DNA from: Bacteroidota bacterium
Lineage (GTDB): Bacteria; Bacteroidota; Bacteroidia; Bacteroidales; GCA-2748055
NCBI GenBank assembly: GCA_030642565.1
Contig: DAOWNM010000079.1
Span: forward strand, 1-9,825
Length of the DNA stretch: 9,825 nt
Reading direction: 5' to 3'
Made by a program: the position numbers and the translations under genes. The stretch's first letter is position 1. The number at the start of each line of letters is the position of its first letter. This document shows positions 1 to 7,477 of this stretch, one piece after another. The notes beneath the pieces are model-generated. The model was given only the letters and a program-made list of their open reading frames with translations. It had not been told where the DNA came from and ran no database searches.

Positions 1-36
1 GAAGATATATTCAATAAAGCATTTATTTCCTGGTAA
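1..36 (+). CDS. C-terminal end of an LptE-like outer-membrane lipoprotein (partial)
   Basis: Frame 1 reads EDIFNKAFISW and then TAA at 34-36; the rest of the gene lies before the window. A terminal 'DIFN-A---W' pattern is, from memory, usual at the end of Bacteroidetes LptE-family proteins, which help LptD place lipopolysaccharide in the outer membrane. That gene commonly precedes the TPR-like/secG pair found next, and the stop is only 11 bases before the next start. Only 11 codons are visible, so the identification rests on context plus a short motif. Confidence 0.5.
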   Translation, partial: EDIFNKAFISW

Positions 37-47
37 CCCAACCTTAT

Positions 48-764
48 ATGAACGCTTCAGATATCATACGCCTGCTAAATACCAAACACTACGCACCTGC
101 CGATCTGGATGAGGTGAATAACCTCTGCAGGAATTTTCCGGAGTTCACTGCTGCTCATATACTGAAGGTTCGGATTATGGAGGCACTGGGTCATGAGAAG
201 CAGCAGCAGCTGAAAGTCGCCGCAGTCTACTCCATGGATCGCAAAAAACTGTTCCAACTGGTTACTGAGGTGGTGCAACCCTCGGAACCTGAACCAGAAC
301 CTGTTGATGAAACCACTGAGATCATCCAATTTTCGGATGAGCCCAATCAACACGTGGATATTATTATTGAGCAGCATGCCCCATACGTAAGCCAGGAACT
401 GGATCCCAATTTGCTCGAACTGGATGAGGAATCGACAGAAGAGCTCTTAGAAATTCTGGATGAAGAAGCTGATGAAAACCCGGCAGAAGAGAAAAGCAAC
501 AATCATCTTATCACCAGCTTTATAAAGGGAGATCAGGGTCCCATCCGCGCCGATCAGGAAACCAAGCTGAAGGGAGATGTCTCCCTGGCCTCCATCAGGG
601 AACATGATGGTTATATCACTGATACACTTGCACGGATATATGTAAAACAGGGGCTCCTTGCTAAGGCCATTTACGCTTACGAGAAATTAAGTTTGAAATA
701 TCCGGAAAAAAGTGCTTACTTTGCAGCTCAAATCGAGAAAATTAGGAATATAAACCATTCATAA
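48..764 (+). CDS. TPR-like acidic hypothetical protein upstream of secG
   Basis: A 238-residue protein with no signal peptide or membrane segment, so probably cytoplasmic. Residues about 1-75 are helical and TPR-like, ending in AAVYSMDRKKLFQL. Residues about 78-148 are a strongly acidic, low-complexity linker (PSEPEPEPVDE, LDEESTEELLEILDEEADE). Residues about 187-233 form a clear TPR-type helix pair, with TLARIYVKQGLLAKAIYAYEKL followed by KYPEKSAYFAAQIEKI. This architecture is common in Bacteroidetes proteins encoded just before secG; their function is not established. TPR folds usually mediate protein-protein contacts. The gene lies 11 bases after the LptE-like stop and 12 before secG, so cotranscription is likely. 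The presence of the TPR-like C-terminus is well supported; the function is unknown. Confidence 0.8.
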   Translation: MNASDIIRLLNTKHYAPADLDEVNNLCRNFPEFTAAHILKVRIMEALGHEKQQQLKVAAVYSMDRKKLFQLVTEVVQPSEPEPEPVDETTEIIQFSDEPNQHVDIIIEQHAPYVSQELDPNLLELDEESTEELLEILDEEADENPAEEKSNNHLITSFIKGDQGPIRADQETKLKGDVSLASIREHDGYITDTLARIYVKQGLLAKAIYAYEKLSLKYPEKSAYFAAQIEKIRNINHS

Positions 765-776
765 AGAGGCAATAAT

Positions 777-1124
777 ATGTTTGTTGTATTTACGGTATTG
801 ATTGTTGTTATTTGCATCTTTACCATTTTAATCGTACTTGTACAGAATTCGAAAGGTGGCGGATTGGCATCGAATTTTTCATCATCCAACCAGTACATGG
901 GTGTTCGGAAAACTGCCGATTTTCTTGAAAAAGCTACCTGGATTTTGGGATCTGCACTGATTATTTTGAGCCTTCTTGCCGGGATAACTGTTCCCAAAGC
1001 GGGAGAAGCTGATAATTCACGTCTCCAGGGTAAGTTTGACGAAACCATCATGGACCAGCCTGCACAAACAATTAATCTTCCTGAATCATTTGGTACTGAA
1101 CCTGACGAAGGTGGCACGGAGTAG
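777..1124 (+). CDS. secG: Preprotein translocase subunit SecG
   Basis: A 115-residue inner-membrane protein, the accessory subunit of the SecYEG translocon that aids SecA-driven export. Residues 2-22 form the first membrane helix, ending in VLVQ. The family hallmark loop QNSKGGGLASNF follows at 23-34, a glycine-rich cytoplasmic stretch between the helices. EKATWILGSALIILSLLAGI (about 51-70) is the second membrane helix. The hydrophilic, acidic C-terminal tail (about 75-115) is a common feature of Bacteroidetes SecG and carries no recognised motif. The start has a purine-rich AAAGAGG about 7 bases upstream. It is followed by a strong terminator at 1149-1187, so it closes the lptE-TPR-secG unit. 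Confidence 0.93.
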   Translation: MFVVFTVLIVVICIFTILIVLVQNSKGGGLASNFSSSNQYMGVRKTADFLEKATWILGSALIILSLLAGITVPKAGEADNSRLQGKFDETIMDQPAQTINLPESFGTEPDEGGTE

Positions 1125-1148
1125 TAAGAAGATATTTTTTTCAGGATG

Positions 1149-1187
1149 AAAAGTGTCAGTATGTCATATTACTGACACTTTTTTTTT
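1149..1187 (+). terminator. Rho-independent terminator after secG
   Basis: A perfect 13-bp inverted repeat, AAAAGTGTCAGTA (1149-1161) against TACTGACACTTTT (1170-1182), encloses an 8-base loop and runs into nine T residues (1179-1187). It separates the secG unit from groES-groEL, so the chaperonin operon should have its own promoter between about 1188 and 1265. Confidence 0.93.
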
Positions 1188-1265
1188 GTTTATCCCCTTT
1201 GGCACAAAATGTGATAAAGAGAAAGCGATTTTGATAATGTCGAACTTATAAAATACACAAAGAAA

Positions 1266-1547
1266 ATGGCAGAACTTAAAGGTAAGATCCTTGCAGGTAA
1301 AATTCTTATTAGCCCTTCAGAGGCCGAGGATAAAACCGCTAGTGGTATCATTATTCCCGAAACAGCGAAAGAGAAACCACAGCATGGAAAAGTAGTAATG
1401 GTAGGAGCAGACAAAAAGGACGAACCCATGGAGATTAAAATGGGCGACCATGTTCTTTATGGTAAATTTGCCGGTCAGGAATTAACCATTGATGAAGAAG
1501 ACTATCTTCTTATTTCACAGAGTGATGTTTTATTCATTTCAAAGTAA
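1266..1547 (+). CDS. groES: Co-chaperonin GroES
   Basis: A 93-residue 10-kDa chaperonin that caps the GroEL ring and encloses substrate in the folding chamber. The typical order is visible: an N-terminal beta strand (GKILAGKILISPSEAED), the mobile loop that contacts GroEL (about residues 19-36, KTASGIIIPETAKEK), the conserved HGKVVMVG, then GDHVLYGKFAGQEL and the C-terminal YLLISQSDVLFI. Length fits the family. The start is preceded by AT-rich sequence without a Shine-Dalgarno, as is frequent in Bacteroidetes. groEL begins 22 bases after its stop, giving the usual groES-groEL operon. Between 1188 and 1265 I find no CIRCE operator (TTAGCACTC-N9-GAGTGCTAA) and no convincing TAnnTTTG box. Confidence 0.96.
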   Translation: MAELKGKILAGKILISPSEAEDKTASGIIIPETAKEKPQHGKVVMVGADKKDEPMEIKMGDHVLYGKFAGQELTIDEEDYLLISQSDVLFISK

Positions 1548-1569
1548 GTAACCAATAAAAAAAATAAAA

Positions 1570-2142
1570 ATGGCAAAAGAGATTAAATTTAACATAGAAG
1601 CCCGCGATCAGCTGAAAAGTGGTATTGATCAACTGGCTGACGCTGTCAAGATAACATTAGGACCCAAAGGTCGCAATGTAATTATTGAAAAGAAATTTGG
1701 GGCACCTCAGATCACCAAAGATGGTGTAACAGTAGCAAAAGAGATAGATCTGGAGGATCCCTTTGAGAATGTAGGTGCACAGATTGTTAAAGAGGTAGCC
1801 TCCAAGACCAATGATGATGCTGGTGATGGAACAACCACTGCCACTGTACTGGCTCAGTCCATCATACAGGTTGGATTGAAAAACGTGACTGCAGGTGCCA
1901 ATCCAATGGACCTGAAAAGGGGAATGGACAAAGCGGTAATTGAGGTTATAAAGAGCCTTCAGAGCCAGTCTCAGGATGTAGGTGATGATACCCAGAAGAT
2001 TGAGCAGGTTGCATCTATCTCAGCCAACAACGAAGCCTCTATTGGTGCTATGATTGCAGAGGCCATGTCAAAGGTGAAGAAAGAGGGTGTAATTACCATT
2101 GAAGAGTCCAAATCTTCAGACACCTATGTTGATGTAGTGTAA
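1570..2142 (+). CDS. groEL: GroEL N-terminal fragment (190 residues, ends at premature TAA)
   Basis: If the TAA is real, this is the product of the first segment. It contains the N-terminal half of the equatorial ATPase domain (about 1-133, including GPKGRNVI and GDGTTTAT) and the ascending part of the intermediate domain (about 134-190, including QVASISANNEASIGAMIAEAM and KKEGVITIEE). It lacks the apical substrate- and GroES-binding domain and the second half of the equatorial domain, so it could not form a normal ring on its own. The ATG sits after an A-rich leader (AAAAAAATAAAAATG) without a Shine-Dalgarno. Confidence 0.75.
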   Translation: MAKEIKFNIEARDQLKSGIDQLADAVKITLGPKGRNVIIEKKFGAPQITKDGVTVAKEIDLEDPFENVGAQIVKEVASKTNDDAGDGTTTATVLAQSIIQVGLKNVTAGANPMDLKRGMDKAVIEVIKSLQSQSQDVGDDTQKIEQVASISANNEASIGAMIAEAMSKVKKEGVITIEESKSSDTYVDVV

Positions 2143-2145
2143 GGT

Positions 2146-3201
2146 ATGCAGTTTGACCGCGGTTACATCTCTCCCTATTTCGTGACCGATACTGAAAAAA
2201 TGGAAGCTATATTGGAAAATCCTTATATTCTGATTCATGACAAGAAGATCTCCACCATGAAGGACCTTCTTCCCGTTCTTGAAACCACAGCACAGGATGG
2301 TCGTCCGCTGATGATCATTGCCGAAGATGTAGATAGTGAAGCACTGGCTACCCTGGTGGTAAACAAGCTTCGCGGATCCCTCAAGATCGCTGCTGTAAAG
2401 GCTCCCGGTTTTGGTGACAGGCGTAAAGAGATGCTTGAAGATATTGCCATCCTTACCGGAGGTACTGTTATTTCAGAAGAGAAAGGATTGAAACTGGAAA
2501 GTGCCGATCTGAGCATGCTCGGTCAGGCCGAAAAGATCTCCATCGACAAGGAGAATACAATCATTGTAAACGGTGGTGGTGAAAAATCGATGATCGATGC
2601 AAGGATAGGACAGATCAAAAAGCAGATCGAGAATACCACTTCAGATTATGACCGTGAGAAACTTCAGGAGCGTCTTGCCAAACTGGCAGGTGGTGTTGCT
2701 GTGATCTATGTTGGAGCAGCTTCAGAGGTTGAGATGAAATCCAGGAAGGACCTGTTTGAGGATGCACTTAGTTCTACCCGCGCAGCAGTTGAGGAAGGAA
2801 TCATTCCCGGTGGCGGTGTTGGCTATCTTCGTGCACTTGAGAACCTTGAAAAATTCAAAGGTTCAAACGATGATGAGAACACTGGTATTGCCATTGTGAG
2901 GAGGGCTCTTGAAGAGCCACTTCGCCAGATCGTCGAGAACGCAGGACTGGAAGGTTCAGTGGTTGTAAAGGAGATCAAGGATGGGAAAGGTGATTTCGGA
3001 TACAATGCATACACTGAGAAGTTCGAGAACCTGCTTGAGGCTGGTGTAATCGATCCTACAAAGGTGGCCCGCATTGCTCTGGAAAATGCCGCTTCTATAT
3101 CAGGTATGTTCCTTACCACCGAGTGTGCAATTGTAGAGACACCCGAGCCGGAACCTCCAATGCCAGCAGGCGGCGGTGCTCCCGGAATGGGCATGATGTA
3201 A
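2146..3201 (+). CDS. groEL: GroEL C-terminal fragment (351 residues, possible restart at ATG)
   Basis: The frame resumes at ATG 2146, the conserved Met of EGMQFDRGY, three bases after the TAA. It encodes the whole apical domain (MQFDRGYISPYF through ISEEKGLKLE and onward), the descending intermediate segment, and the C-terminal half of the equatorial domain with VEEGIIPGGGVGYLRA, ending in the flexible PMPAGGGAPGMGMM tail. The close stop-to-start spacing, with AAGG just ahead of the ATG, would permit translational reinitiation in principle; that is inference only. The segment shows no further damage. Confidence 0.75.
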   Translation: MQFDRGYISPYFVTDTEKMEAILENPYILIHDKKISTMKDLLPVLETTAQDGRPLMIIAEDVDSEALATLVVNKLRGSLKIAAVKAPGFGDRRKEMLEDIAILTGGTVISEEKGLKLESADLSMLGQAEKISIDKENTIIVNGGGEKSMIDARIGQIKKQIENTTSDYDREKLQERLAKLAGGVAVIYVGAASEVEMKSRKDLFEDALSSTRAAVEEGIIPGGGVGYLRALENLEKFKGSNDDENTGIAIVRRALEEPLRQIVENAGLEGSVVVKEIKDGKGDFGYNAYTEKFENLLEAGVIDPTKVARIALENAASISGMFLTTECAIVETPEPEPPMPAGGGAPGMGMM

Positions 3202-3225
3202 TTTTAGCTACATCAAAATAAACTC

Positions 3226-3263
3226 AAGAGGTTGTTCGTTCGCGGGCAGCCTCTTACTTTTTT
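3226..3263 (+). terminator. Rho-independent terminator after groEL
   Basis: AAGAGGTTG (3226-3234) pairs with CAGCCTCTT (3247-3255) with one G-U pair. The stem can extend by further G-U and G-C pairs around a small TTCG-containing loop. After a two-base break (AC) a run of six T follows (3258-3263). It lies 25 bases past the groEL stop and ends the groES-groEL operon before lepA. Confidence 0.8.
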
Positions 3264-3312
3264 ACATCCTTTAGAGATTTTCTACCCCGGCACAAATATC
3301 ATAGAGAATGCT

Positions 3313-3320
3313 TACCTTTG
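3313..3320 (+). promoter_or_regulatory. Bacteroidetes -7 promoter box for lepA
   Basis: TACCTTTG matches the Bacteroidetes housekeeping -7 consensus TAnnTTTG exactly. It lies between the groEL terminator and the lepA start, so transcription would begin at about 3325 with a leader of roughly 20 bases. I see no good TTG-type -33 element about 20 bases upstream, which lowers confidence. The box overlaps the upstream in-frame TTG at 3318, arguing against that TTG being the lepA start. Confidence 0.5.
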
Positions 3321-3335
3321 GTCTCTGAAAAAATC

Positions 3336-3340
3336 AGGAG
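3336..3340 (+). promoter_or_regulatory. Shine-Dalgarno AGGAG that fixes the lepA start
   Basis: AGGAG lies 7 bases before ATG 3348, an ideal distance, and is one of the few clear Shine-Dalgarno sites in this window. It supports starting LepA with MDHIRNF rather than ten codons earlier. Confidence 0.7.
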
Positions 3341-3347
3341 CACCTTC

Positions 3348-5135
3348 ATGGATCATATTCGCAACTTCTGCATCATTGCCCATATCGATCATGGCAAGAG
3401 TACCTTGGCTGACAGGCTGCTGCTGAAAACCGGCACTCTGGATGAGAGGGATTTCCAGGATCAGGTGCTGGATGATATGGAACTGGAGCGTGAAAGGGGA
3501 ATTACCATTAAGAGTCATGCTATCCAGATGGAGCATGAGTACAAAGGGAAACATCATATACTTAACCTGATCGATACACCCGGTCATGTGGATTTTTCTT
3601 ATGAAGTGAGCCGCTCCATTGCCGCCTGTGAAGGGGCCCTGCTTATTGTAGATGCCACCCAGGGGATCCAGGCTCAGACTATTTCTGTTCTCTATCAGGC
3701 CATTGATCATAACCTGGAGATCATCCCGGTATTGAACAAGATGGATATGGACAGTGCCATGCCCGATGAGGTGAAGGACCAGATAGAGGATCTGATTGGT
3801 TGCGATCGCGGTGAGATCATTGAGGCAAGCGGAAAGACGGGACAGGGGGTGGAGGAGATACTGGAGGCCATTATTGAGCGGATTCCTGCTCCTGAAGGCG
3901 ATCCGGAAGCTCCGTTACAGGCCCTTATATTTGATTCAGTATTCAATTCATACCGTGGAATTTTTGCTTACTTCCGGATCATGAACGGTTCCATCCGTAA
4001 AGGAGAGATGGTTAAATTTGTGGCTACCGGGAAGGAGTACGATGCAGATGAAGTTGGGGTGCTGAAGTTAGGCCCCGAACCCAGGGATATTCTGTCGGCT
4101 GGTGATGTGGGTTACATCATTTCGGGGATCAAGACTTCCAAAGAGGTAAAAGTGGGGGATACCATCACCCACGTAGATCGCCCATGCGATGAGATCATAT
4201 CAGGATTTGAGAATGTAAAGCCAATGGTGTTTGCCGGGATCTATCCGGTGGATGCCGATGATTATGAAAACCTTCGGAATTCCATAGAGAAACTCCAATT
4301 GAATGATGCATCCCTCACCTTTATCCCTGAATCATCAGCTGCACTGGGTTTTGGATTCCGGTGTGGGTTCCTGGGGCTGTTACATATGGAGATTGTCCAG
4401 GAGCGACTCGACCGGGAATTCAATATGGATGTGATCACCACGGTACCCAATGTCTCTTTTAACGTGATAAGCACCAAGGGGGAGCTGGTGGAGGTACACA
4501 ACCCATCGGGATTGCCGGTTTCGACGGCCATCGATCATATTGAGGAGCCTTATATCATTGCACAGGTGATCTCACAGGCCGAGTATGTGGGTTCAGTCAT
4601 GAACCTCTGCCTGGATAAGCGTGGAACCCTGAAGAACCAGGTATATTTGACAAGCAACCGTGTGGAACTCACCTTTGATATGCCACTGGCGGAGATTGTA
4701 TTTGATTTCTATGACAGATTGAAAAGCATCTCCAAAGGATACGCTTCCTTTGATTACCATCCTCATGGTTACCGGAAGGCCGACCTGGTGAAGCTGGATA
4801 TCCTTCTGAACGGGGAGATGGTAGATGCACTCTCTACACTGATCCATCGCGATAATGCCTATGACTTTGGAAGAAGAATCTGTGTGAAGTTGAAAGAGTT
4901 GATTCCGCGACAGCAATACGAGGTCGCTATTCAGGCAGCTATTGGTGCCAAGGTGATTGCCAGGGAGACGGTTAAAGCTCTACGAAAAGATGTTACTGCC
5001 AAATGTTATGGTGGTGATATAACCCGGAAGAGGAAACTGTTGGAAAAGCAGAAAAAAGGGAAGAAGAGGATGCGTCAGGTGGGGAACATTGAAATACCGC
5101 AATCTGCATTCCTGGCCGTGCTCAAACTTGATTAA
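3348..5135 (+). CDS. lepA: Elongation factor 4 (LepA), ribosomal back-translocase GTPase
   Basis: A 595-residue translational GTPase that binds ribosomes and is proposed to reverse faulty translocation or aid initiation and ribosome assembly. Starting at ATG 3348 the protein opens MDHIRNFCIIAHIDHGKST, like E. coli LepA. G-motifs are clear: G1 AHIDHGKST (11-19), G2 around RGITIKS, G3 DTPGH, G4 NKMD. Domain II follows (FDSVFNSYRGIFAYFRI, then KVGDTI). A domain-III/V stretch (GFGFRCGFLGLLHMEIVQERL) and the LepA-specific C-terminal domain (YGGDITRKRKLLEKQKKGKKRMR) end with FLAVLKLD. The length is normal and no key residue is missing. It has its own -7 box and Shine-Dalgarno. Its TAA stop overlaps the stop of the convergent response-regulator gene in the palindrome TTAA. 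Confidence 0.97.
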   Translation: MDHIRNFCIIAHIDHGKSTLADRLLLKTGTLDERDFQDQVLDDMELERERGITIKSHAIQMEHEYKGKHHILNLIDTPGHVDFSYEVSRSIAACEGALLIVDATQGIQAQTISVLYQAIDHNLEIIPVLNKMDMDSAMPDEVKDQIEDLIGCDRGEIIEASGKTGQGVEEILEAIIERIPAPEGDPEAPLQALIFDSVFNSYRGIFAYFRIMNGSIRKGEMVKFVATGKEYDADEVGVLKLGPEPRDILSAGDVGYIISGIKTSKEVKVGDTITHVDRPCDEIISGFENVKPMVFAGIYPVDADDYENLRNSIEKLQLNDASLTFIPESSAALGFGFRCGFLGLLHMEIVQERLDREFNMDVITTVPNVSFNVISTKGELVEVHNPSGLPVSTAIDHIEEPYIIAQVISQAEYVGSVMNLCLDKRGTLKNQVYLTSNRVELTFDMPLAEIVFDFYDRLKSISKGYASFDYHPHGYRKADLVKLDILLNGEMVDALSTLIHRDNAYDFGRRICVKLKELIPRQQYEVAIQAAIGAKVIARETVKALRKDVTAKCYGGDITRKRKLLEKQKKGKKRMRQVGNIEIPQSAFLAVLKLD

Positions 5136-5848
5136 GCCTTTTGCCCTCTCTCCCCATCATCCAGTACCAGCTTGTAACCTTTCCCATGCACATTGATGAT
5201 CTGCACGGCGGGATCCGGTTTCAGGTACTTTCGAAGCTTGGTAATATAGACATCCATACTTCTGGCATTGAAGTAGTTGTCGTCAATCCAAATGGCCTTC
5301 AGGGCAAAATTCCGTTCCAGAACCTGGTTGATGTTATTGCAAAGTAACTTTAATAGTTCAGACTCTTTGGTGGTCAGTTTTTGTTCTATTCCATTACCGG
5401 TGAGCATCTGCCTGTTCACATCGAAGGTAAATGAACCAATCTCCCAGCTCTCTTTGTCACCGCCCCAATTACCCTTTGTTCGCCGGAGGATCGCTTCAAT
5501 TCTGAACAGCAGCTCCTCCATACTGAAGGGTTTGGTTATATAGTCGTCGGCCCCCAGGGAAAAACCTTCCAGCACATCCTCTTTCATTGATTTGGCAGTC
5601 AAAAAGATAATGGGAATGCTACTGTTGAGGATCCTTATTTCAGAGGCCAGGGTAAAACCATCTTTGACAGGCATCATTATATCCAGCAGGCAGAGATCGT
5701 AGTGGAACTGTTCAAAATATCTGAAGGCCTTCTCCCCATTGATTACCCAGTCAGTTTCATAATTTTTTGCCTGAAGATATTCCTGAAGCAACGACCCCAG
5801 GTTCTCGTCATCTTCTGCCAGCAGTATGCGGTTTTTTATCTCCCTCAT
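5132..5848 (-). CDS. rprY: RprY-type OmpR/PhoB-family response regulator
   Basis: A 238-residue DNA-binding response regulator. The receiver domain (about 8-125) has the acidic pocket E12-D13-D14, the phospho-acceptor D56 in LCLLDIMMP, the switch residue T84 in FLTAK, and K106 in DDYITKPFSMEELLFRIEAILRR. The winged-helix DNA-binding domain (about 135-232) shows the OmpR-class strand, LTTKESELLKLL, the recognition region NYFNARSMDVYITKLRKYL and the wing VHGKGYKLV. The pattern is very close to Bacteroides RprY as I remember it. It starts 11 bases after the cognate kinase stop, so the two are surely cotranscribed kinase first. Its stop overlaps the lepA stop by four bases, leaving no intergenic terminator. 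Targets are not known here; the repeat array at 7514-7560 is the best candidate site. Confidence 0.95.
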   Translation of the reverse strand: MREIKNRILLAEDDENLGSLLQEYLQAKNYETDWVINGEKAFRYFEQFHYDLCLLDIMMPVKDGFTLASEIRILNSSIPIIFLTAKSMKEDVLEGFSLGADDYITKPFSMEELLFRIEAILRRTKGNWGGDKESWEIGSFTFDVNRQMLTGNGIEQKLTTKESELLKLLCNNINQVLERNFALKAIWIDDNYFNARSMDVYITKLRKYLKPDPAVQIINVHGKGYKLVLDDGERGQKA

Positions 5849-5859
5849 TGTATATTTTT

Positions 5860-7473
5860 TTATTTTCGCTTCTCTAAAGGTAAGTGAATATCAAATCTAG
5901 AGCCTTTATTTAGCTCGCTTTTTATTCTAATGGTTCCTCCATGTTCCTCCACAATCAGCTTAACATAGCTGAGCCCCAGTCCAAAACCTTTCACATTGTG
6001 TACATTTCCGGTAGGGACCCGGTAAAATTTATCAAAAATACGTTTCTGGTCCTCTTTGCTGATTCCCATGCCATTATCGGTCACAGAAACCACAACAGAA
6101 CTATTTTCATTCAGGGTGGAGATGGTGATTTCGGGGTTGCGGTTGCTGTATTTCATGGCATTCTCCATTAGGTTGGAGATCACATTGGTGAGATGAACCA
6201 GGTCGCCTGTAATTACCGCTTGATCGGCATCCGGAAAAAATTCCAGCTTACCTCCCCGCTTATCCATCTGGAGCAGGAAGTTTTGCGCGACAGTTTCAAT
6301 GATGTCATGTAAATCAACCGGTTCACTCTTCAGTTTCAGCTCTCCGTGATCAAAAATGGCCATCTGAAGCACCCTTTCTACCTGGTAACCCAGCTGTTTG
6401 CTCTCTGTCTGGATAATCCTCGCTATATGTCCCAGGTTTTTCTGCTCATCGGGGATCGACCGGTCGTTGAGCATCTGTGAGGCAAGACTGATGGTTGAGA
6501 TGGGTGTTTTTAGTTCATGGGTCATGTTGTTGACAAAGTCATTTTTCATCTCCGAGAGATGCTTCTGTTTAAACATAATATAGAGGGTCAGGCTGAACAT
6601 AAGAATAATGAACAGGGTGATTATCACGGACGATCCTCCCATGATTCCCATAGATTTGCGAAGTAACTGCCTCTCTTCAGGGAAATAGACACTGATATAA
6701 GTGGAACGGTTAAAAACACTGCTCGGAAACAGCGATCTTCTGAAATACCTGCACTGTTCATATTCATTAAAATTCTCCGAACTGAATATGGGTTTGTGTC
6801 CCATTTCATACACTGCATATTCGAATGGATAATCCACACCACGGGATGATAGTTTTTCAGAGAGGGATGCTTCAATCATTGCCCCCGAGATATTATCCAA
6901 TAACTCTCCCTCCTCCATCATCATTTTTTTGACAATATGATCTACAAAGGATTGCTGTCTCTCCATACGTCTTCTCAGATTCCTTCTGACCAGATCCGGA
7001 TGCATGGCAGAAACAAGAATAGTATCCTGCATTGTGGGATCTTCACCCACAACCACCAGGAGTGAATCGTTGATCATCGCCACCTTCTGGTTTTTCAGTG
7101 AACGGTCGGGCGGTGTATATGAAAAAACAGCAGTCTCTGCATCACTATCTTCCCCCATGTCTTCTGCTTCTATGGAGATATCCATATTACTATTGGTCCG
7201 GTCATAGGAGCTGCGGGCATCAATATGGAAGTTCCAGACGGCCTGGCTCTGGTACTGGAGCACCGGGGGTTGAATCTCGTCAAGAATAGAGATCACGGTT
7301 TCATTCTGGACCAGTTCATCGGAGATATCTGATAGTACACCATTTACCATCAGACCAAGCTGGTGCTCCTCCGACTCTAAAGAGCGCCTGATCCAGTAGG
7401 CCTGAACCAGGATCATGGCCACCATGGCCAGCGTAAGAAACAGCGATACTATCCAGAGAATGGTTCGACTCAT
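5860..7473 (-). CDS. rprX: RprX-type membrane sensor histidine kinase
   Basis: A 537-residue inner-membrane kinase paired with the downstream regulator. Membrane helix 1 spans about residues 5-27. A periplasmic sensor region follows (28-276), roughly 250 residues and of no recognised fold, with an acidic stretch near 100-115. Helix 2 is at about 277-301 (IITLFIILMFSLTLYIMF). There is no obvious HAMP domain: the dimerisation/phospho-acceptor helix follows almost at once, with H319 in NNMTHELKTPIS. The HATPase domain has the N-box N434-N438 (NLMEN), G1 DNGMG (466-470), the F-box FDKFYRV (480-486) and G2 GFGLGLSY (496-503). All catalytic motifs are intact. A TATCTTTG -7 box ends only 4 bases before the ATG. 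The ligand cannot be read from the sequence. Confidence 0.93.
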   Translation of the reverse strand: MSRTILWIVSLFLTLAMVAMILVQAYWIRRSLESEEHQLGLMVNGVLSDISDELVQNETVISILDEIQPPVLQYQSQAVWNFHIDARSSYDRTNSNMDISIEAEDMGEDSDAETAVFSYTPPDRSLKNQKVAMINDSLLVVVGEDPTMQDTILVSAMHPDLVRRNLRRRMERQQSFVDHIVKKMMMEEGELLDNISGAMIEASLSEKLSSRGVDYPFEYAVYEMGHKPIFSSENFNEYEQCRYFRRSLFPSSVFNRSTYISVYFPEERQLLRKSMGIMGGSSVIITLFIILMFSLTLYIMFKQKHLSEMKNDFVNNMTHELKTPISTISLASQMLNDRSIPDEQKNLGHIARIIQTESKQLGYQVERVLQMAIFDHGELKLKSEPVDLHDIIETVAQNFLLQMDKRGGKLEFFPDADQAVITGDLVHLTNVISNLMENAMKYSNRNPEITISTLNENSSVVVSVTDNGMGISKEDQKRIFDKFYRVPTGNVHNVKGFGLGLSYVKLIVEEHGGTIRIKSELNKGSRFDIHLPLEKRK

Positions 7474-7477
7474 GGTC

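Larger units (their letters stand above)
1570..3201 (+). pseudogene. groEL: Chaperonin GroEL, full-length frame interrupted by one in-frame TAA
   Basis: The frame spans 544 codons and matches GroEL from end to end, but codon 191 (2140-2142) is TAA. The sequence reads DVV-stop-GMQFDRGYISPYF where the family has DVVEGMQFDRGY. No frameshift exists: both sides share the same frame, and GAA to TAA needs one G-to-T change. Everything else looks functional: LGPKGRNVIIEKKFG, the ATP-site GDGTTTATVLAQ with D86, the EDALSSTRAAVEEGIIPGGG region with the second ATPase aspartate, and the C-terminal Gly/Met-rich GGGAPGMGMM tail. GroEL is normally essential and this copy sits in its normal groES-groEL operon. 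I therefore suspect a base-call error or very recent mutation rather than old decay. TAA is used as an ordinary stop by neighbouring genes. A terminator follows at 3226-3263. Confidence 0.88.

Noticed and set aside
728..1117. 129-residue open frame on the minus strand across secG
   Set aside because: It is the reverse-strand shadow of secG, with no recognisable domain and no own promoter.
1198..1216. Sigma-54-like site (TGGCAC followed by GTGAT) before groES
   Set aside because: The -24 half looks right but the -12 half lacks TTGC, so the match is too weak.
2140..2142. TAA as a reassigned or specially decoded codon
   Set aside because: groES, the TPR-like gene and lepA all end at TAA, and no other internal TAA occurs in the recognised genes. 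Programmed decoding of UAA as Glu is not known in bacteria.
3318..3347. Ten extra N-terminal codons for LepA from TTG 3318
   Set aside because: The TTG lies inside the probable -7 box, the extra residues are not LepA-like, and ATG 3348 has an ideal AGGAG.
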